Below are positions 52,434 through 60,919 of a stretch of DNA of 64,000 nt, piece by piece. The DNA lies in the NCBI GenBank assembly GCA_018304545.1, contig JAGVVZ010000003.1:123402-187401 (forward strand), read 5' to 3'. Positions within the stretch are counted from its first letter, which is position 1; each line of letters starts with the position of its first letter. This DNA is from Candidatus Aenigmatarchaeota archaeon. Its GTDB lineage: Archaea > Aenigmatarchaeota > Aenigmatarchaeia > CG10238-14. The position numbers were made by a program, and so were the translations under genes. The notes beneath the pieces are model-generated. The model made no database searches. It had not been told where the DNA came from and saw only the letters and a list, made by a program, of their open reading frames with translations.

Positions 52434-53594
52434 ATGAAAAACATCAAAATCGCTTATATTCTTAGCTATTTAAGCATGTCCTCATTTTGGGGAGGTATTT
52501 GGGTTTTATATTATCTCTCATTTACAAATTATGCAGGTATAGGATTGATAGAATCTATAATGATAATAACTTCTGTAACTACAGAAATACCTACAGGTGC
52601 TGTCGCTGATTTATTAGGAAAGAAGAAGACTCTTGTGTTTTCATTTTTGTTGTTAGCGTTGGGAAGCTTCATAATGGGAACTGCAATAAATTTCATAAGC
52701 CTATTGATATCTGTAATATTAATGTCAACTGGACGTTCGTTATACTCTGGCACAATGGAAGCTTTAGTATACGATTCCTTGAAAGAAAAGAAGAAAGAAA
52801 ATAACTATGATAGAATAATCGCCAACATCACTACTATTCAACTTGTTGCTTTTGCTTTGTCAACAATTATTGGCGGGTTCATGTATTCAATTAATCCCGG
52901 TTTTCCATTTATTGCTGTCGGTATCATACATATAATTGGTTTATTTATAACATTTTTACTTAAAGAACCCAGAATCGATACAATAAGATTCTCATTCAAT
53001 AATTTTTTAAAACAAACAAAATTGGGTTTTCATCAACTGTTCAGCAACGAAGAAATAAAAAAACAAACAATTATTCTACTTTCGATTGGAATATTTCTTG
53101 TGATTATATATGAAGTTTTGAATGATGTATTAGCTGTTGAGTTTGGATTTAAAGAAAAACAACTCGGCGTTTTGATATCAACTATCTACTTGATATCAGC
53201 GGGTGCCTCTCAGATTTCACCTAAAATTACAAAACGATTTGGGTATACGATAAGTTTATTTTTAGTAAGTCTTTTAGTTGGCATTTCATTGGTTGTTTCT
53301 CCAATTATCGGTATGATTTTAGGTGGCTTCACCATTATGCTTCGTTCCGGCCTTCAGTCGATATTTAACAACATTTCCTCAACCCTCATTAATAAAAGTG
53401 TTGAATCAAGATACCGAGCAACAACTTTATCTACATTTTCAATGTTACAAAAAATTCCATATGCACTTTCAGCTTTTGTGATTGGTGGCCTAATGGACTT
53501 GTGGTCTGCAAAAATATTCGCCTTTTTCTTAGGTATAATTCTTGTTGCATTAATAACTATTCAAATAAAGAATTCCTCTTTTCAGAAAAAGTAA
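52434..53594 (+). CDS. MFS transporter
   Basis: A 386-residue, 12-helix major facilitator. ADLLGKKKTLVFSFLLLALGSFIMG is the loop 2-3 motif (D-G-KK-RR-like), and MSTGRSLYSGTMEALVYDSL the helix 4-5 region with Arg and Ser/Glu. Most similar in style to drug- or unknown-solute exporters. No substrate can be assigned. A separate transcription unit 35 nt after the rhomboid gene. Confidence 0.93.
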   Translation: MKNIKIAYILSYLSMSSFWGGIWVLYYLSFTNYAGIGLIESIMIITSVTTEIPTGAVADLLGKKKTLVFSFLLLALGSFIMGTAINFISLLISVILMSTGRSLYSGTMEALVYDSLKEKKKENNYDRIIANITTIQLVAFALSTIIGGFMYSINPGFPFIAVGIIHIIGLFITFLLKEPRIDTIRFSFNNFLKQTKLGFHQLFSNEEIKKQTIILLSIGIFLVIIYEVLNDVLAVEFGFKEKQLGVLISTIYLISAGASQISPKITKRFGYTISLFLVSLLVGISLVVSPIIGMILGGFTIMLRSGLQSIFNNISSTLINKSVESRYRATTLSTFSMLQKIPYALSAFVIGGLMDLWSAKIFAFFLGIILVALITIQIKNSSFQKK

Positions 53595-53640
53595 TGAAAT
53601 TTTTATATATAACTTTAACAAAATTATATATTAGAGAAAG

Positions 53641-53727
53641 ATGATCTCAAAATATAGAGATTGCGTTTCGAGTTTTTTATCTAGATTTTTTTGTGTATTC
53701 TTCAGGACATTTAAAATGAAGAAGTGA
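53641..53727 (+). CDS. Possible 28-codon leader ORF
   Basis: A frame from ATG 53641 to TGA 53727 follows two TATA-like elements (53601-53612 and 53620-53632), so it could be a leaderless start in the transcript of the peptide gene at 53801. It carries several Phe, Cys and Arg codons. It may be chance; composition is not strongly protein-like. The remaining stretch 53728-53800 is T-rich and holds nothing else. Confidence 0.25.
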   Translation: MISKYRDCVSSFLSRFFCVFFRTFKMKK

Positions 53728-53800
53728 TTTTTTTCTCATTGGTTTTCTTCGCGTTTTTTCTACACTGTTTGTATTTGATTCTAAAAAGGAGGTGAAAAAA

Positions 53801-53854
53801 TTGGCAGCGACAAGGAGAAGATCTTCTGCAAGAAGAACTGCAGCACGAAGATAG
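53801..53854 (+). CDS. Candidate micro-gene: 17-residue Arg/Ala/Ser peptide
   Basis: The frame encodes MAATRRRSSARRTAARR from TTG 53801 to TAG 53854. GGAGGTGAAAAAA precedes the TTG, a nearly ideal binding site with a 6-nt spacer. The start context matches the peptide gene at 10897 across AGGTGAAAAAATTGGCAGC. A stable hairpin begins at the stop codon. A promoter lies about 190 nt upstream. The strongly basic product could bind nucleic acid. Function unknown. Confidence 0.6.
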   Translation: MAATRRRSSARRTAARR

Positions 53855-53876
53855 TAGGTGAGCATTTGCTCCCTAC
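53854..53876 (+). terminator. Hairpin directly after the 17-residue peptide gene
   Basis: GTAGG-T-GAGC pairs with GCTC-CCTAC: nine base pairs with one bulged T and an ATTT loop, beginning at the last base of the stop. It is followed by only a short T stretch, so it may protect the 3' end or terminate. Hairpins of this kind are rare among the archaeal gene ends in this window. Confidence 0.55.
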
Positions 53877-54069
53877 TTTATGGTCTCATCTGAATAAAAA
53901 TCGATGAAAAAGTTAAATTTAAATCGTTTATTTCAGAATTATAAAGAGATGAAAATAATGGGTGGACATCAAAAGATACAATAATCCTAAACTTTATTTA
54001 ATCCGCTCTCCGTTCGTAAACACGTTCTGCATATCAATAAAAGATATTTTAAAATTCTAGGCGATGTAA
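53877..54069. other. Intergenic stretch before lysS
   Basis: About 190 nt of AT-rich sequence with TATA-like AAATCGTTTATTT near 53925 and AAAGATATTTTAAAA near 54040, the latter probably serving lysS. A 10-codon ATG frame at 53950 has no binding site. I see no RNA gene. Confidence 0.4.
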
Positions 54070-55605
54070 ATGAATGATATGGAACAAAAAACGACACTGG
54101 ATCAAATGATGGATGAAAGGAAGAGAAAATTGGATGATTTAAGAACAATGGGCATAGATCCTTTCGGATATAGGTATGATCGTTCTAACTTGATCAATGA
54201 AATCATAGAAAAATATTCCAAGATTAAATCCGGAGAAAAGCAAGAAAAGACAAAAGTGAAAATAGCTGGTAGAATTAGAAGCATAAGATTGCATGGAAAG
54301 GCGTGTTTTGTTGACATTGAAGATTCATCAGGCCGAATCCAGTCATATCTTAGCGTAGATACGCTAGGCAAAGAATATAAAATTTTGGATAAGCTGGATG
54401 TCGGAGATATAATAGGGGTTGATGGCTTCATATTCAAGACTCACAAGGGAGAACTAACAATCTGGACTAAAAAACTTCATGTTTTATGCAAGGCTCTTAG
54501 ACCATTACCATCAGAATGGTTTGGCTTGAAAGACGTTGAATCTAGATACAGGCATAGATACTTGGATTTAATAATGAATCCTGAGGTAAAAAAAACTTTC
54601 ATTATTAGAAGTAAGATAATCAATGCGATAAGGGAACTTTTCACCAAAGAAGGCTATATAGAAGTGGAAACACCTATATTGCAGCCAATTTATGGTGGTG
54701 CATTCGCAAGACCTTTCGTCACCTATCACAACACGTTAGACATGAAAATGTATCTGAGAATTTCGAATGAGATGTATTTGAAAAGACTTATTGTTGGTGG
54801 ATTCGAGAAAGTGTTTGAATTCTCTCCAGATTTTAGAAATGAAGGCGTTGATACATCGCACAATCCGGAATTTTTACAAGTAGAGGCTATGACGGCATTC
54901 GCAGATTATACAGACGGTATGAAGCTGATGGAAAACGTCATAGCATATGCGACCAAAAAAGCAATTGGCACTACCAAGATAGAATATGATGGAACTAAAA
55001 TAGACTTGAAACCACCTTGGATCAGAATGAAATTGATTGATGCTATTAAAAAATATGCGAAAATTGATGTGATGAGAAGCTCACTAGAAGAGCTTGTAAA
55101 TTTCACAAAGAAGAACGGAATAAAATTAAAGGATGGTGTAAAGGTGGGTGATGTTATTGGCGTAATTTTTGAAGAATTGGTTGAATCCAAATTGATACAG
55201 CCAACGATAATATATGATTACCCAATAGAAGTCTCTCCGTTGGCAAGAAAATGTAAAGACGACCCTTCATTCACAGAAAGATTTGAAATGTTCATCCGCG
55301 GAGAAGAGCACGGTAACAACTACTCCGAAATAAATGATCCCATCCAACTAAAGAGAAATTTCATTGAAGAATTAAAAAGAGGCGAGAAGGGTGACGAAGA
55401 AGCGCATCCTATGGATGAAGATTTTATTAGGGCTATTGAACACGGGATGCCACCTACTTGCGGCGTCGCCGTAGGAATAGACAGACTAGCTATGACATTA
55501 ACGAATAACGCATCGATAAGAGATGTCATATTATTCCCTGCCTTGAGACCAGAAAAGAAAGGGGAAATTTTTGGAGATGTAGAAAGTGATAGGATAACAA
55601 AATAA
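54070..55605 (+). CDS. lysS: Lysyl-tRNA synthetase, class II
   Basis: A 511-residue class II enzyme. An N-terminal OB anticodon-binding domain (GRIRSIRLHGKACFVDIEDSSG) precedes the catalytic core, with motif 1 near KEGYIEVETPILQP, motif 2 FSPDFRNEGVDTSHNPEF and motif 3 GVAVGIDRLAM. Many archaea use the unrelated class I LysRS, so this bacterial/eukaryotic-type enzyme is notable. A GGCGATGTAA sequence precedes ATG 54070. Confidence 0.96.
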   Translation: MNDMEQKTTLDQMMDERKRKLDDLRTMGIDPFGYRYDRSNLINEIIEKYSKIKSGEKQEKTKVKIAGRIRSIRLHGKACFVDIEDSSGRIQSYLSVDTLGKEYKILDKLDVGDIIGVDGFIFKTHKGELTIWTKKLHVLCKALRPLPSEWFGLKDVESRYRHRYLDLIMNPEVKKTFIIRSKIINAIRELFTKEGYIEVETPILQPIYGGAFARPFVTYHNTLDMKMYLRISNEMYLKRLIVGGFEKVFEFSPDFRNEGVDTSHNPEFLQVEAMTAFADYTDGMKLMENVIAYATKKAIGTTKIEYDGTKIDLKPPWIRMKLIDAIKKYAKIDVMRSSLEELVNFTKKNGIKLKDGVKVGDVIGVIFEELVESKLIQPTIIYDYPIEVSPLARKCKDDPSFTERFEMFIRGEEHGNNYSEINDPIQLKRNFIEELKRGEKGDEEAHPMDEDFIRAIEHGMPPTCGVAVGIDRLAMTLTNNASIRDVILFPALRPEKKGEIFGDVESDRITK

Positions 55606-55673
55606 CTGTTTTTTGACTCATATTAAATAACGTAAAACATTAATATTTCTTAATTTACTCACAACAATTAATT

Positions 55674-56750
55674 ATGTCGCTTGAAGAATCTAAAATAATA
55701 AAAAATGAAAATGCTCTATCTATGGAGTTCATGCCAGAAATATTGCCTCACAGAGAGTCGCAAATACAATTTATAGCTAAAAATTTGGAACCAGCAAGCA
55801 GAGGACGAAAACCACAAAACATATTCATAAATGGACCTCCAGGAATAGGGAAAACCGCTTCTGTAAAATTTGTGTTCAGACAATTTGAAGAATATTCTGG
55901 AATCAGATCAGTCTATATAAACACTTGGGATTACAGTACTTCTTCCGCATTATTGACGAAAATAACTACAGAGTTGGGAATATTTGTACAAAGAAGAGGA
56001 ATATCGAAAGATGAAATAATAGAAAGACTAGTCGATGGATTGAAAAAAACAAACAAAGGCGTAGTTATTTGTTTGGACGAAATAGATCAATTGATAAAGA
56101 AAGATGAGGGAGCTTTGTACGACTTATTAAGATTAAATCAGTATGTGGAAAATCCTATAGGAATAGTTGCTATTTCCAATTACAAAGATATTTTTCTCAA
56201 TTTGGAACCGAGAATTATGAGCAGTTTGGATCTAGAAGAAATATCATTTAAATCATATACGCTAGATGAAATGAAAAGTATATTAAATGAAAGATGCAAA
56301 GACGCTTTCAAAGATGGCGCTGTAGAAGATGGTATAGTTTTATTATGCGCCAATCACGCTATAACTAGAGGCGGAGATGTTAGGGTTGGGTTGGAGTGTT
56401 TAAGAAAAGCTAGTAGATTAGCTGAAGATGAGAATTCTGAAAAAATCACTATTCATCATGTAAAAAATATATTATTTACAGTGAAATCCGTAAAAATGAA
56501 TATAATAAAAGGCAACGTAGAAGGTGTTGATAAAAATATTATTAATATATTAGAAACTAAAGATGATATAACATCAACAAATCTTAGAGAAATATACTCA
56601 AAAAATTATGGAAATATTAGTCATGTAGCTTTTAGAAAGCATTTGAACTATCTAAAAAATTCTGGAATCATAAAAGAAAGAAAAACTAGAGAAGGATCAA
56701 GAGGAAGAAAGGTTTATATCTCGTTAGTAAAAAGAAAGGTTTTTAAGTGA
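55674..56750 (+). CDS. cdc6: Replication initiator Orc1/Cdc6
   Basis: A 358-residue AAA+ initiator. HRESQIQFIAKNLEPA is the Cdc6-type N-terminal signature, with Walker A NGPPGIGKTASVKFV, Walker B VICLDEIDQLI, sensor 1 VAISNYKD and a C-terminal winged helix (HVAFRKHLNYLKNSGIIKERK). It marks replication origins. The 68-nt upstream gap has no obvious origin-recognition repeats, so the origin itself is not placed. Confidence 0.95.
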   Translation: MSLEESKIIKNENALSMEFMPEILPHRESQIQFIAKNLEPASRGRKPQNIFINGPPGIGKTASVKFVFRQFEEYSGIRSVYINTWDYSTSSALLTKITTELGIFVQRRGISKDEIIERLVDGLKKTNKGVVICLDEIDQLIKKDEGALYDLLRLNQYVENPIGIVAISNYKDIFLNLEPRIMSSLDLEEISFKSYTLDEMKSILNERCKDAFKDGAVEDGIVLLCANHAITRGGDVRVGLECLRKASRLAEDENSEKITIHHVKNILFTVKSVKMNIIKGNVEGVDKNIINILETKDDITSTNLREIYSKNYGNISHVAFRKHLNYLKNSGIIKERKTREGSRGRKVYISLVKRKVFK

Positions 56751-56774
56751 TTAATTGTTCATATGTTAAGACAT

Positions 56775-56849
56775 AGCGGGATGGAGCAGCCTGGAGTGCT
56801 CGCAGGGCTCATAACCCTGAGGTCGGAAGTTCAAATCTTCCTCCCGCTA
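56775..56849 (+). tRNA. Initiator tRNA-Met (anticodon CAU)
   Basis: 75 nt. The acceptor AGCGGGA/TCCCGCT has the A1-U72 pair of archaeal initiators. The anticodon stem CAGGG/CCCTG has the three G-C pairs required for initiation, around loop CTCATAA. D stem GAGC/GCTC and T arm GGAAG-TTCAAAT-CTTCC are intact. A73, no encoded CCA, no intron. Confidence 0.96.
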
Positions 56850-56876
56850 TAACTATTCAAAAACAAATGTGCTTAT

Positions 56877-57371
56877 ATGAAAATTTTAATCTTCTTACAT
56901 GGCACTTTAATTATGCATAAAAACGCAGAAGGTAAAAATCGAGAAGAAAGAGTAATCCAAGCTTTGAATAATGACGAATCTGTCCACGACTATTCTTCAT
57001 ATATCCCTGTTGATAATGCTGTTAGAAAGTTGAAGGCATGGAAAAGGCAGGGAGCAGAAATTCTATACCTGAGTTCTCATCAAACAGGAGAGGACGTAGA
57101 AAAAGACAAACTAGTTTTAAAAAAATATGGTTTTCCTAGAGGACATATTTTTTATCGCCGAAAAGAAGAAATTTACAAAGATATTGCTGAAAGACTTGTT
57201 CCAGATATATTGATCGAAGATGACTGCGAAAGCATCGGAGGAGAAAAAGAGATGACAATAACTTTTGTTAAATTAGAAATTAAAAAAAGAATAAAGTCTA
57301 TTGTTGTAAAAGAATTTGGTGGAATTGATCACCTACCAGATGAAATATCTAAACTTAAAAGTATTAATTAA
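56877..57371 (+). CDS. HAD-like hydrolase of unknown substrate
   Basis: A 164-residue protein. It starts KILIFLHGTLIMH, where a HAD-fold N-terminal strand lacks the usual DxD (HGT in its place), and continues with EILYLSSHQTGEDVEKDK and the strongly conserved PDILIEDDCESIGGEKEM and IVVKEFGGIDHLP. I recall close relatives in many bacteria and archaea labelled only as hypothetical or HAD-like. The EDDCESIGG motif suggests metal binding. It lies between tRNA genes. Confidence 0.85.
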   Translation: MKILIFLHGTLIMHKNAEGKNREERVIQALNNDESVHDYSSYIPVDNAVRKLKAWKRQGAEILYLSSHQTGEDVEKDKLVLKKYGFPRGHIFYRRKEEIYKDIAERLVPDILIEDDCESIGGEKEMTITFVKLEIKKRIKSIVVKEFGGIDHLPDEISKLKSIN

Positions 57372-57378
57372 TAGAAAA

Positions 57379-57624
57379 TTATTCTAACTCTCTAGCTGTT
57401 AATGTTCCTATTCTACTTTCTAAATCTTTTATTTTTTCGTCTTGCAATTTAGTTAAAACAAGTATATCATCAACTTTCTTGGATAGATGAGAAAGATATT
57501 TGGAAACTGTGTCTATTTGCTTTATCATTTCGTTGAATTTTTCTACATTGTCCTCTTTAGTCTGAATACTGACCCTAAACTTTTCTGGATTATAGTTAAA
57601 TGTTTCTTCCTTATTCTTGAACAC
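57379..57624 (-). CDS. Small coiled-coil protein
   Basis: An 81-residue protein from GTG 57624, with GTGGTATT upstream. The middle and C-terminal part has a heptad pattern (MIKQIDTVSKYLSHLSKKVDDILVLTKLQDEKIKDLESRI). There is no membrane segment. Probably oligomeric; function unknown. Confidence 0.6.
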   Translation of the reverse strand: MFKNKEETFNYNPEKFRVSIQTKEDNVEKFNEMIKQIDTVSKYLSHLSKKVDDILVLTKLQDEKIKDLESRIGTLTARELE

Positions 57625-57688
57625 AATACCACTAATATTAGAAAAGCAATTAAAGTTTTAAACATATACCTGACTAGTATTTGATAGC

Positions 57689-57760
57689 GGGTCCATAGTC
57701 TATCGGTTAGGACGCGGCCCTTACAAGGCCGAGAGACCAGTTCAATTCTGGTTGGACCCA
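57689..57760 (+). tRNA. tRNA-Val (anticodon UAC)
   Basis: 72 nt. Acceptor GGGTCCA/TGGACCC, D stem GTCT/GGAC, anticodon stem CGGCC/GGCCG around CTTACAA (anticodon TAC), T arm ACCAG-TTCAATT-CTGGT. A73, no intron, no CCA. Confidence 0.95.
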
Positions 57761-57814
57761 TCTAAAATAATCGTTCTCGGAAAGTATTTTAATGTTTGTT
57801 GAGTATAGATTGTC

Positions 57815-58225
57815 ATGGACCAAAAAGAAATGCAACAGAAAATTATGAGATATCAACAGTTACAAAAAAGAATGGAAGTTATGAACAACAGAAGGGAAAT
57901 GTTCCTAAATAGAATGGTAGAAATTCAGTCTACTTTAGAAGCATTGGAAAATATAGAAAACTCAAAGGAAGACGAAATAATGTTGTCTTTAGGTTCTGGT
58001 GTATATATTTCTGCAAAATTATCTGAAAATAATAAAATCCTGATGATGATCGGAGGGAATATCGTCACAGATACAACCTTAGATGATGCCAAAAAAACCG
58101 TTGATGAATATAAAAAGGAAACAGAAGCTACAATAGAAGTCTTTGAGGATGAGATAATGAAATATGCCGGAGAATTATCCGAACTCCAACCTGAAGTAAA
58201 AGCCATAATTGAAAAAAGTAGATAG
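57815..58225 (+). CDS. pfdA: Prefoldin alpha subunit
   Basis: A 136-residue chaperone subunit with two long coiled-coil arms: MQQKIMRYQQLQKRMEVMNN and TEATIEVFEDEIMKYAGELSELQPEVKAIIE. The hairpin between them carries MLSLGSGVYISAKLSENNKILMMIGGNIV, typical of alpha subunits. It hands unfolded proteins to the thermosome. The stop is one base from the ftsY ATG, an arrangement common in archaea. Confidence 0.94.
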   Translation: MDQKEMQQKIMRYQQLQKRMEVMNNRREMFLNRMVEIQSTLEALENIENSKEDEIMLSLGSGVYISAKLSENNKILMMIGGNIVTDTTLDDAKKTVDEYKKETEATIEVFEDEIMKYAGELSELQPEVKAIIEKSR

Positions 58226-58226
58226 T

Positions 58227-59240
58227 ATGTTTGATTTTCTAAAGAAAAAAATCAGCAATGTTGTTTCTTCTGTAACAAAAATGGTTACAAAAGAGGATAA
58301 ATCAAAACCGAAAAAAGAAAAAAAAGAGACGGAAGTTAAAGAAAAAAAAACGACAGTAAAGGAAGTTGCGGAAAGAATATTCAAAAAGGTTACAGAAAGA
58401 CAGATAACAGAAGACGATGTTAATAACATTTTTAATCAAGTTGAAATGAATTTACTTGAAGCTGATGTGGCTGTTAGTGTCATTGATAAATTCAAAGAAG
58501 ATTTAAAAAATAATTTATTAGGAAAAGACACGAAAAGGACACAAGTAAAGGAAGTGATAGAAAATAGTTTCAGAAACAGTTTATTAGAGATTTTAACAAC
58601 ACCTGAAATTGATTTAGAAAAAATAATACAGAAAAAAAGAAGTGAAGATAAACCTACTCTATTTATTTTTCTTGGGTTTAATGGTAGCGGAAAAACAACT
58701 AGCTTAGCTAAATTTGCAAAATGGCTCATAGATAAGAAATATTCAGTCGTTTTTGCAGCAGGTGATTCATTCAGAGCTGCCTCAATAGAACAATTAGAAG
58801 AACACGCCAATAAACTAAGAGTAAAAGTTATAAAACATCAATACGGAGCTGATCCTGCAGCTGTTGTATTTGATGCAGTTAAACATGCAGAATCGCATAA
58901 CATAAATGTCGTACTAGCAGATACCGCTGGAAGAACACATGTAAATAAAAACTTGATGGACCAGTTAGAAAAGGTTTGTAGAGTAAATAAATCCGATTTA
59001 AAAATTCTCGTGTTAGACAGTTTAACAGGAAATGATATTATTAATCAATGCGAAATGTACGATAAAGCTGTAGGTGTTGATGCTTTAATCCTGACTAAAG
59101 TAGACGTAGTTGAAAGAGGTGGCAGCATATTGTCGGCGGCCTATGTTCTTAAAAAACCAATATTATTTCTGGGTATAGGTCAAGAATATGAAAATTTTGA
59201 AAAATACAACCCTGATAAAATTGCAGAAAATTTATTGTGA
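58227..59240 (+). CDS. ftsY: SRP receptor FtsY
   Basis: Starting at ATG 58227 (TAGTATG with the prefoldin stop) the 337-residue protein begins MFDFLKKKI and a Lys/Glu-rich A domain (about 1-60). The NG GTPase has LGFNGSGKTTSLAKFA, DTAGRTHVN and LTKVDVVERGG. It docks SRP54-bound ribosomes at the membrane. The A domain is short, as is common in small archaeal genomes. Confidence 0.96.
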   Translation: MFDFLKKKISNVVSSVTKMVTKEDKSKPKKEKKETEVKEKKTTVKEVAERIFKKVTERQITEDDVNNIFNQVEMNLLEADVAVSVIDKFKEDLKNNLLGKDTKRTQVKEVIENSFRNSLLEILTTPEIDLEKIIQKKRSEDKPTLFIFLGFNGSGKTTSLAKFAKWLIDKKYSVVFAAGDSFRAASIEQLEEHANKLRVKVIKHQYGADPAAVVFDAVKHAESHNINVVLADTAGRTHVNKNLMDQLEKVCRVNKSDLKILVLDSLTGNDIINQCEMYDKAVGVDALILTKVDVVERGGSILSAAYVLKKPILFLGIGQEYENFEKYNPDKIAENLL

Positions 59241-59245
59241 GTTCA

Positions 59246-59527
59246 ATGTCTAATTTAAAGGAACTAGAAGAAAGAGTTGAGAAAATAGAAGAAAGAAATA
59301 AGAAAGTTGAGAACGATAAAGCTTGGGAAACGAGTTATACGAGAAGAATTTTGCTTTCAATATTTACATATTTAGCAATCGGGTTGTATTTGAATTCAAT
59401 AAATATATCCAAACCTTGGATAAATGCTATTGTTCCTACCTTGGGATTTATGATATCCACTCTAACTTTACCATTCTTTAAAAAATTATGGCTGAAATAT
59501 GCCTATAAAAATAAGCGAATCCCATAA
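59246..59527 (+). CDS. Small membrane protein between ftsY and srp54
   Basis: Starting at ATG 59246 (TGTGAGTTC upstream), 93 residues. An N-terminal coiled coil (NLKELEERVEKIEERNKKVEND) is followed by WETSYTRRILLSIFTYLAIG and a second helix NAIVPTLGFMISTLTLPFF. I recognise this two-helix module from small archaeal and bacterial membrane proteins but not a function. The position between SRP genes hints at membrane targeting, without proof. Confidence 0.8.
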   Translation: MSNLKELEERVEKIEERNKKVENDKAWETSYTRRILLSIFTYLAIGLYLNSINISKPWINAIVPTLGFMISTLTLPFFKKLWLKYAYKNKRIP

Positions 59528-59577
59528 ATCAAATCTATAAGTTTAAAAAACCCACTTTATATTTATCATAGAGAAAT

Positions 59578-60897
59578 ATGCTGAATTTTGGTAAAGGTAT
59601 AACCGATTTAATTAAAAAGGTTTTGACTAGATCTAGTATTGACAGAGAAGCTATAGAAGAAATAGTAAAAGGTTTACAGAGAATCCTGTTGCAAGCAGAC
59701 GTTGATGTAAAACTTGTTTATGACCTATCCAACACTATAAGAAAAAGATGCATCCAGGAAAAAATATCGACTGGACTTACGATAAGAGAACACGTTATGA
59801 AGGTAGTTTATGAAGAAATAACTAATCTCCTAGGAAAAGAAAAGACGGAATTACTAGGCAAAAAAAGAATTATGATGGTGGGTCTCTTTGGTTCTGGTAA
59901 AACAACTACCACGGCTAAACTTGCAAAATTTTTCCAAAAGCAAGGACTGAAACCTGCTATGATAGCATGTGATTACCACAGACCTGCCGCACCACAACAA
60001 TTACAGCAACTAGGTGATAAACTTCATGTTCCAGTTCATATCAATGACGATAGAAATCCTTATAATGCAGTAAAAGAAGGTTTAGGAAAATTTGAAAAAT
60101 ACGATGTCGTAATTGTCGATACCGCAGGTAGAAACGCTTTGGACAATGAATTAGCAGAAGAACTGAAAGAGTTATACAAAATATTTCAGCCAAGCGAGAC
60201 TTTACTCGTTATACCCGCCGACCTGGGCAGAACTGTCGGGAAGCAAGCAGAAGAATTCCATAAATTAGTAGGTATTACTGGCGTTATTGTCACAAAAACA
60301 GATGGCACAGCAAAAGGTGGAGGAGCATTATCATCTTGTTCTATCACTAAGGCAAAAGTGAAATTCATTGGAACAGGAGAGAAGATTGAAGATTTAGAAT
60401 CTTATGATCCTGTAAGATTTGTTTCAAGACTACTTGGAATGGGCGATCTGCAAGCGCTAATTGAAAAGGTAAAAGATGCTGAATTCAAAGAAGAAGATGC
60501 AGAGAAACTATTATCTGGGAAATTTACTCTGAAAGATTTTTATGATCAACTGGTTGGTATGGAGAAAATGGGACCATTATCTGGAGTTATGGAAATGATA
60601 CCCGGATTAGGACATAATGTTCCTGAAAATTTGATGCAATTGCAAGAAACGAAAATGAAGAAATTCAAATATATCATCGATTCCATGACACATGAAGAAA
60701 AGGAAAATCCAGAAATAATACATGCGTCCAGAATCAAGAGAATCGCCAAGGGGTCTGGCACATCTGATAAGGATGTGAGGGATCTTTTAAAACAGTTCGA
60801 ACAGTCCAAAAAATTAATTAAGAAAATAGGTGGCATGGGCGGATTAAAAAGAGGCCAGTTAGCAAAATTAGCAAAGAAATTTGGATTGAAAATATAA
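59578..60897 (+). CDS. srp54: Signal recognition particle protein SRP54
   Basis: A 439-residue GTPase. The N domain comes first (SIDREAIEEIVKGLQRILLQADVD), then GLFGSGKTTTTAKLAKF, DTAGRNALDNELAEEL and VTKTDGTAKGGGALS. The M domain has MGPLSGVMEMIPG and the SRP RNA-binding GSGTSDKDVRDLLKQFEQSKKL. It binds signal peptides and the SRP RNA (the RNA gene is not seen here). A TATA-like TTATATTTATC precedes the ATG. Confidence 0.97.
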   Translation: MLNFGKGITDLIKKVLTRSSIDREAIEEIVKGLQRILLQADVDVKLVYDLSNTIRKRCIQEKISTGLTIREHVMKVVYEEITNLLGKEKTELLGKKRIMMVGLFGSGKTTTTAKLAKFFQKQGLKPAMIACDYHRPAAPQQLQQLGDKLHVPVHINDDRNPYNAVKEGLGKFEKYDVVIVDTAGRNALDNELAEELKELYKIFQPSETLLVIPADLGRTVGKQAEEFHKLVGITGVIVTKTDGTAKGGGALSSCSITKAKVKFIGTGEKIEDLESYDPVRFVSRLLGMGDLQALIEKVKDAEFKEEDAEKLLSGKFTLKDFYDQLVGMEKMGPLSGVMEMIPGLGHNVPENLMQLQETKMKKFKYIIDSMTHEEKENPEIIHASRIKRIAKGSGTSDKDVRDLLKQFEQSKKLIKKIGGMGGLKRGQLAKLAKKFGLKI

Positions 60898-60919
60898 TTT
60901 CTTAAATTGAGGTTAACTA

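Noticed and set aside
53641-53727. C/D-box RNA upstream of the 17-residue peptide gene
   Set aside because: A box C-like AGATGAT is present, but no CTGA box D at suitable spacing.
55606-55673. Replication origin next to cdc6
   Set aside because: The 68-nt gap has no inverted G-rich origin-recognition repeats, only ordinary AT-rich promoter sequence.
57543-57761. Leftward frame covering tRNA-Val
   Set aside because: Starts inside the tRNA complement and overlaps the small coiled-coil gene in another frame.
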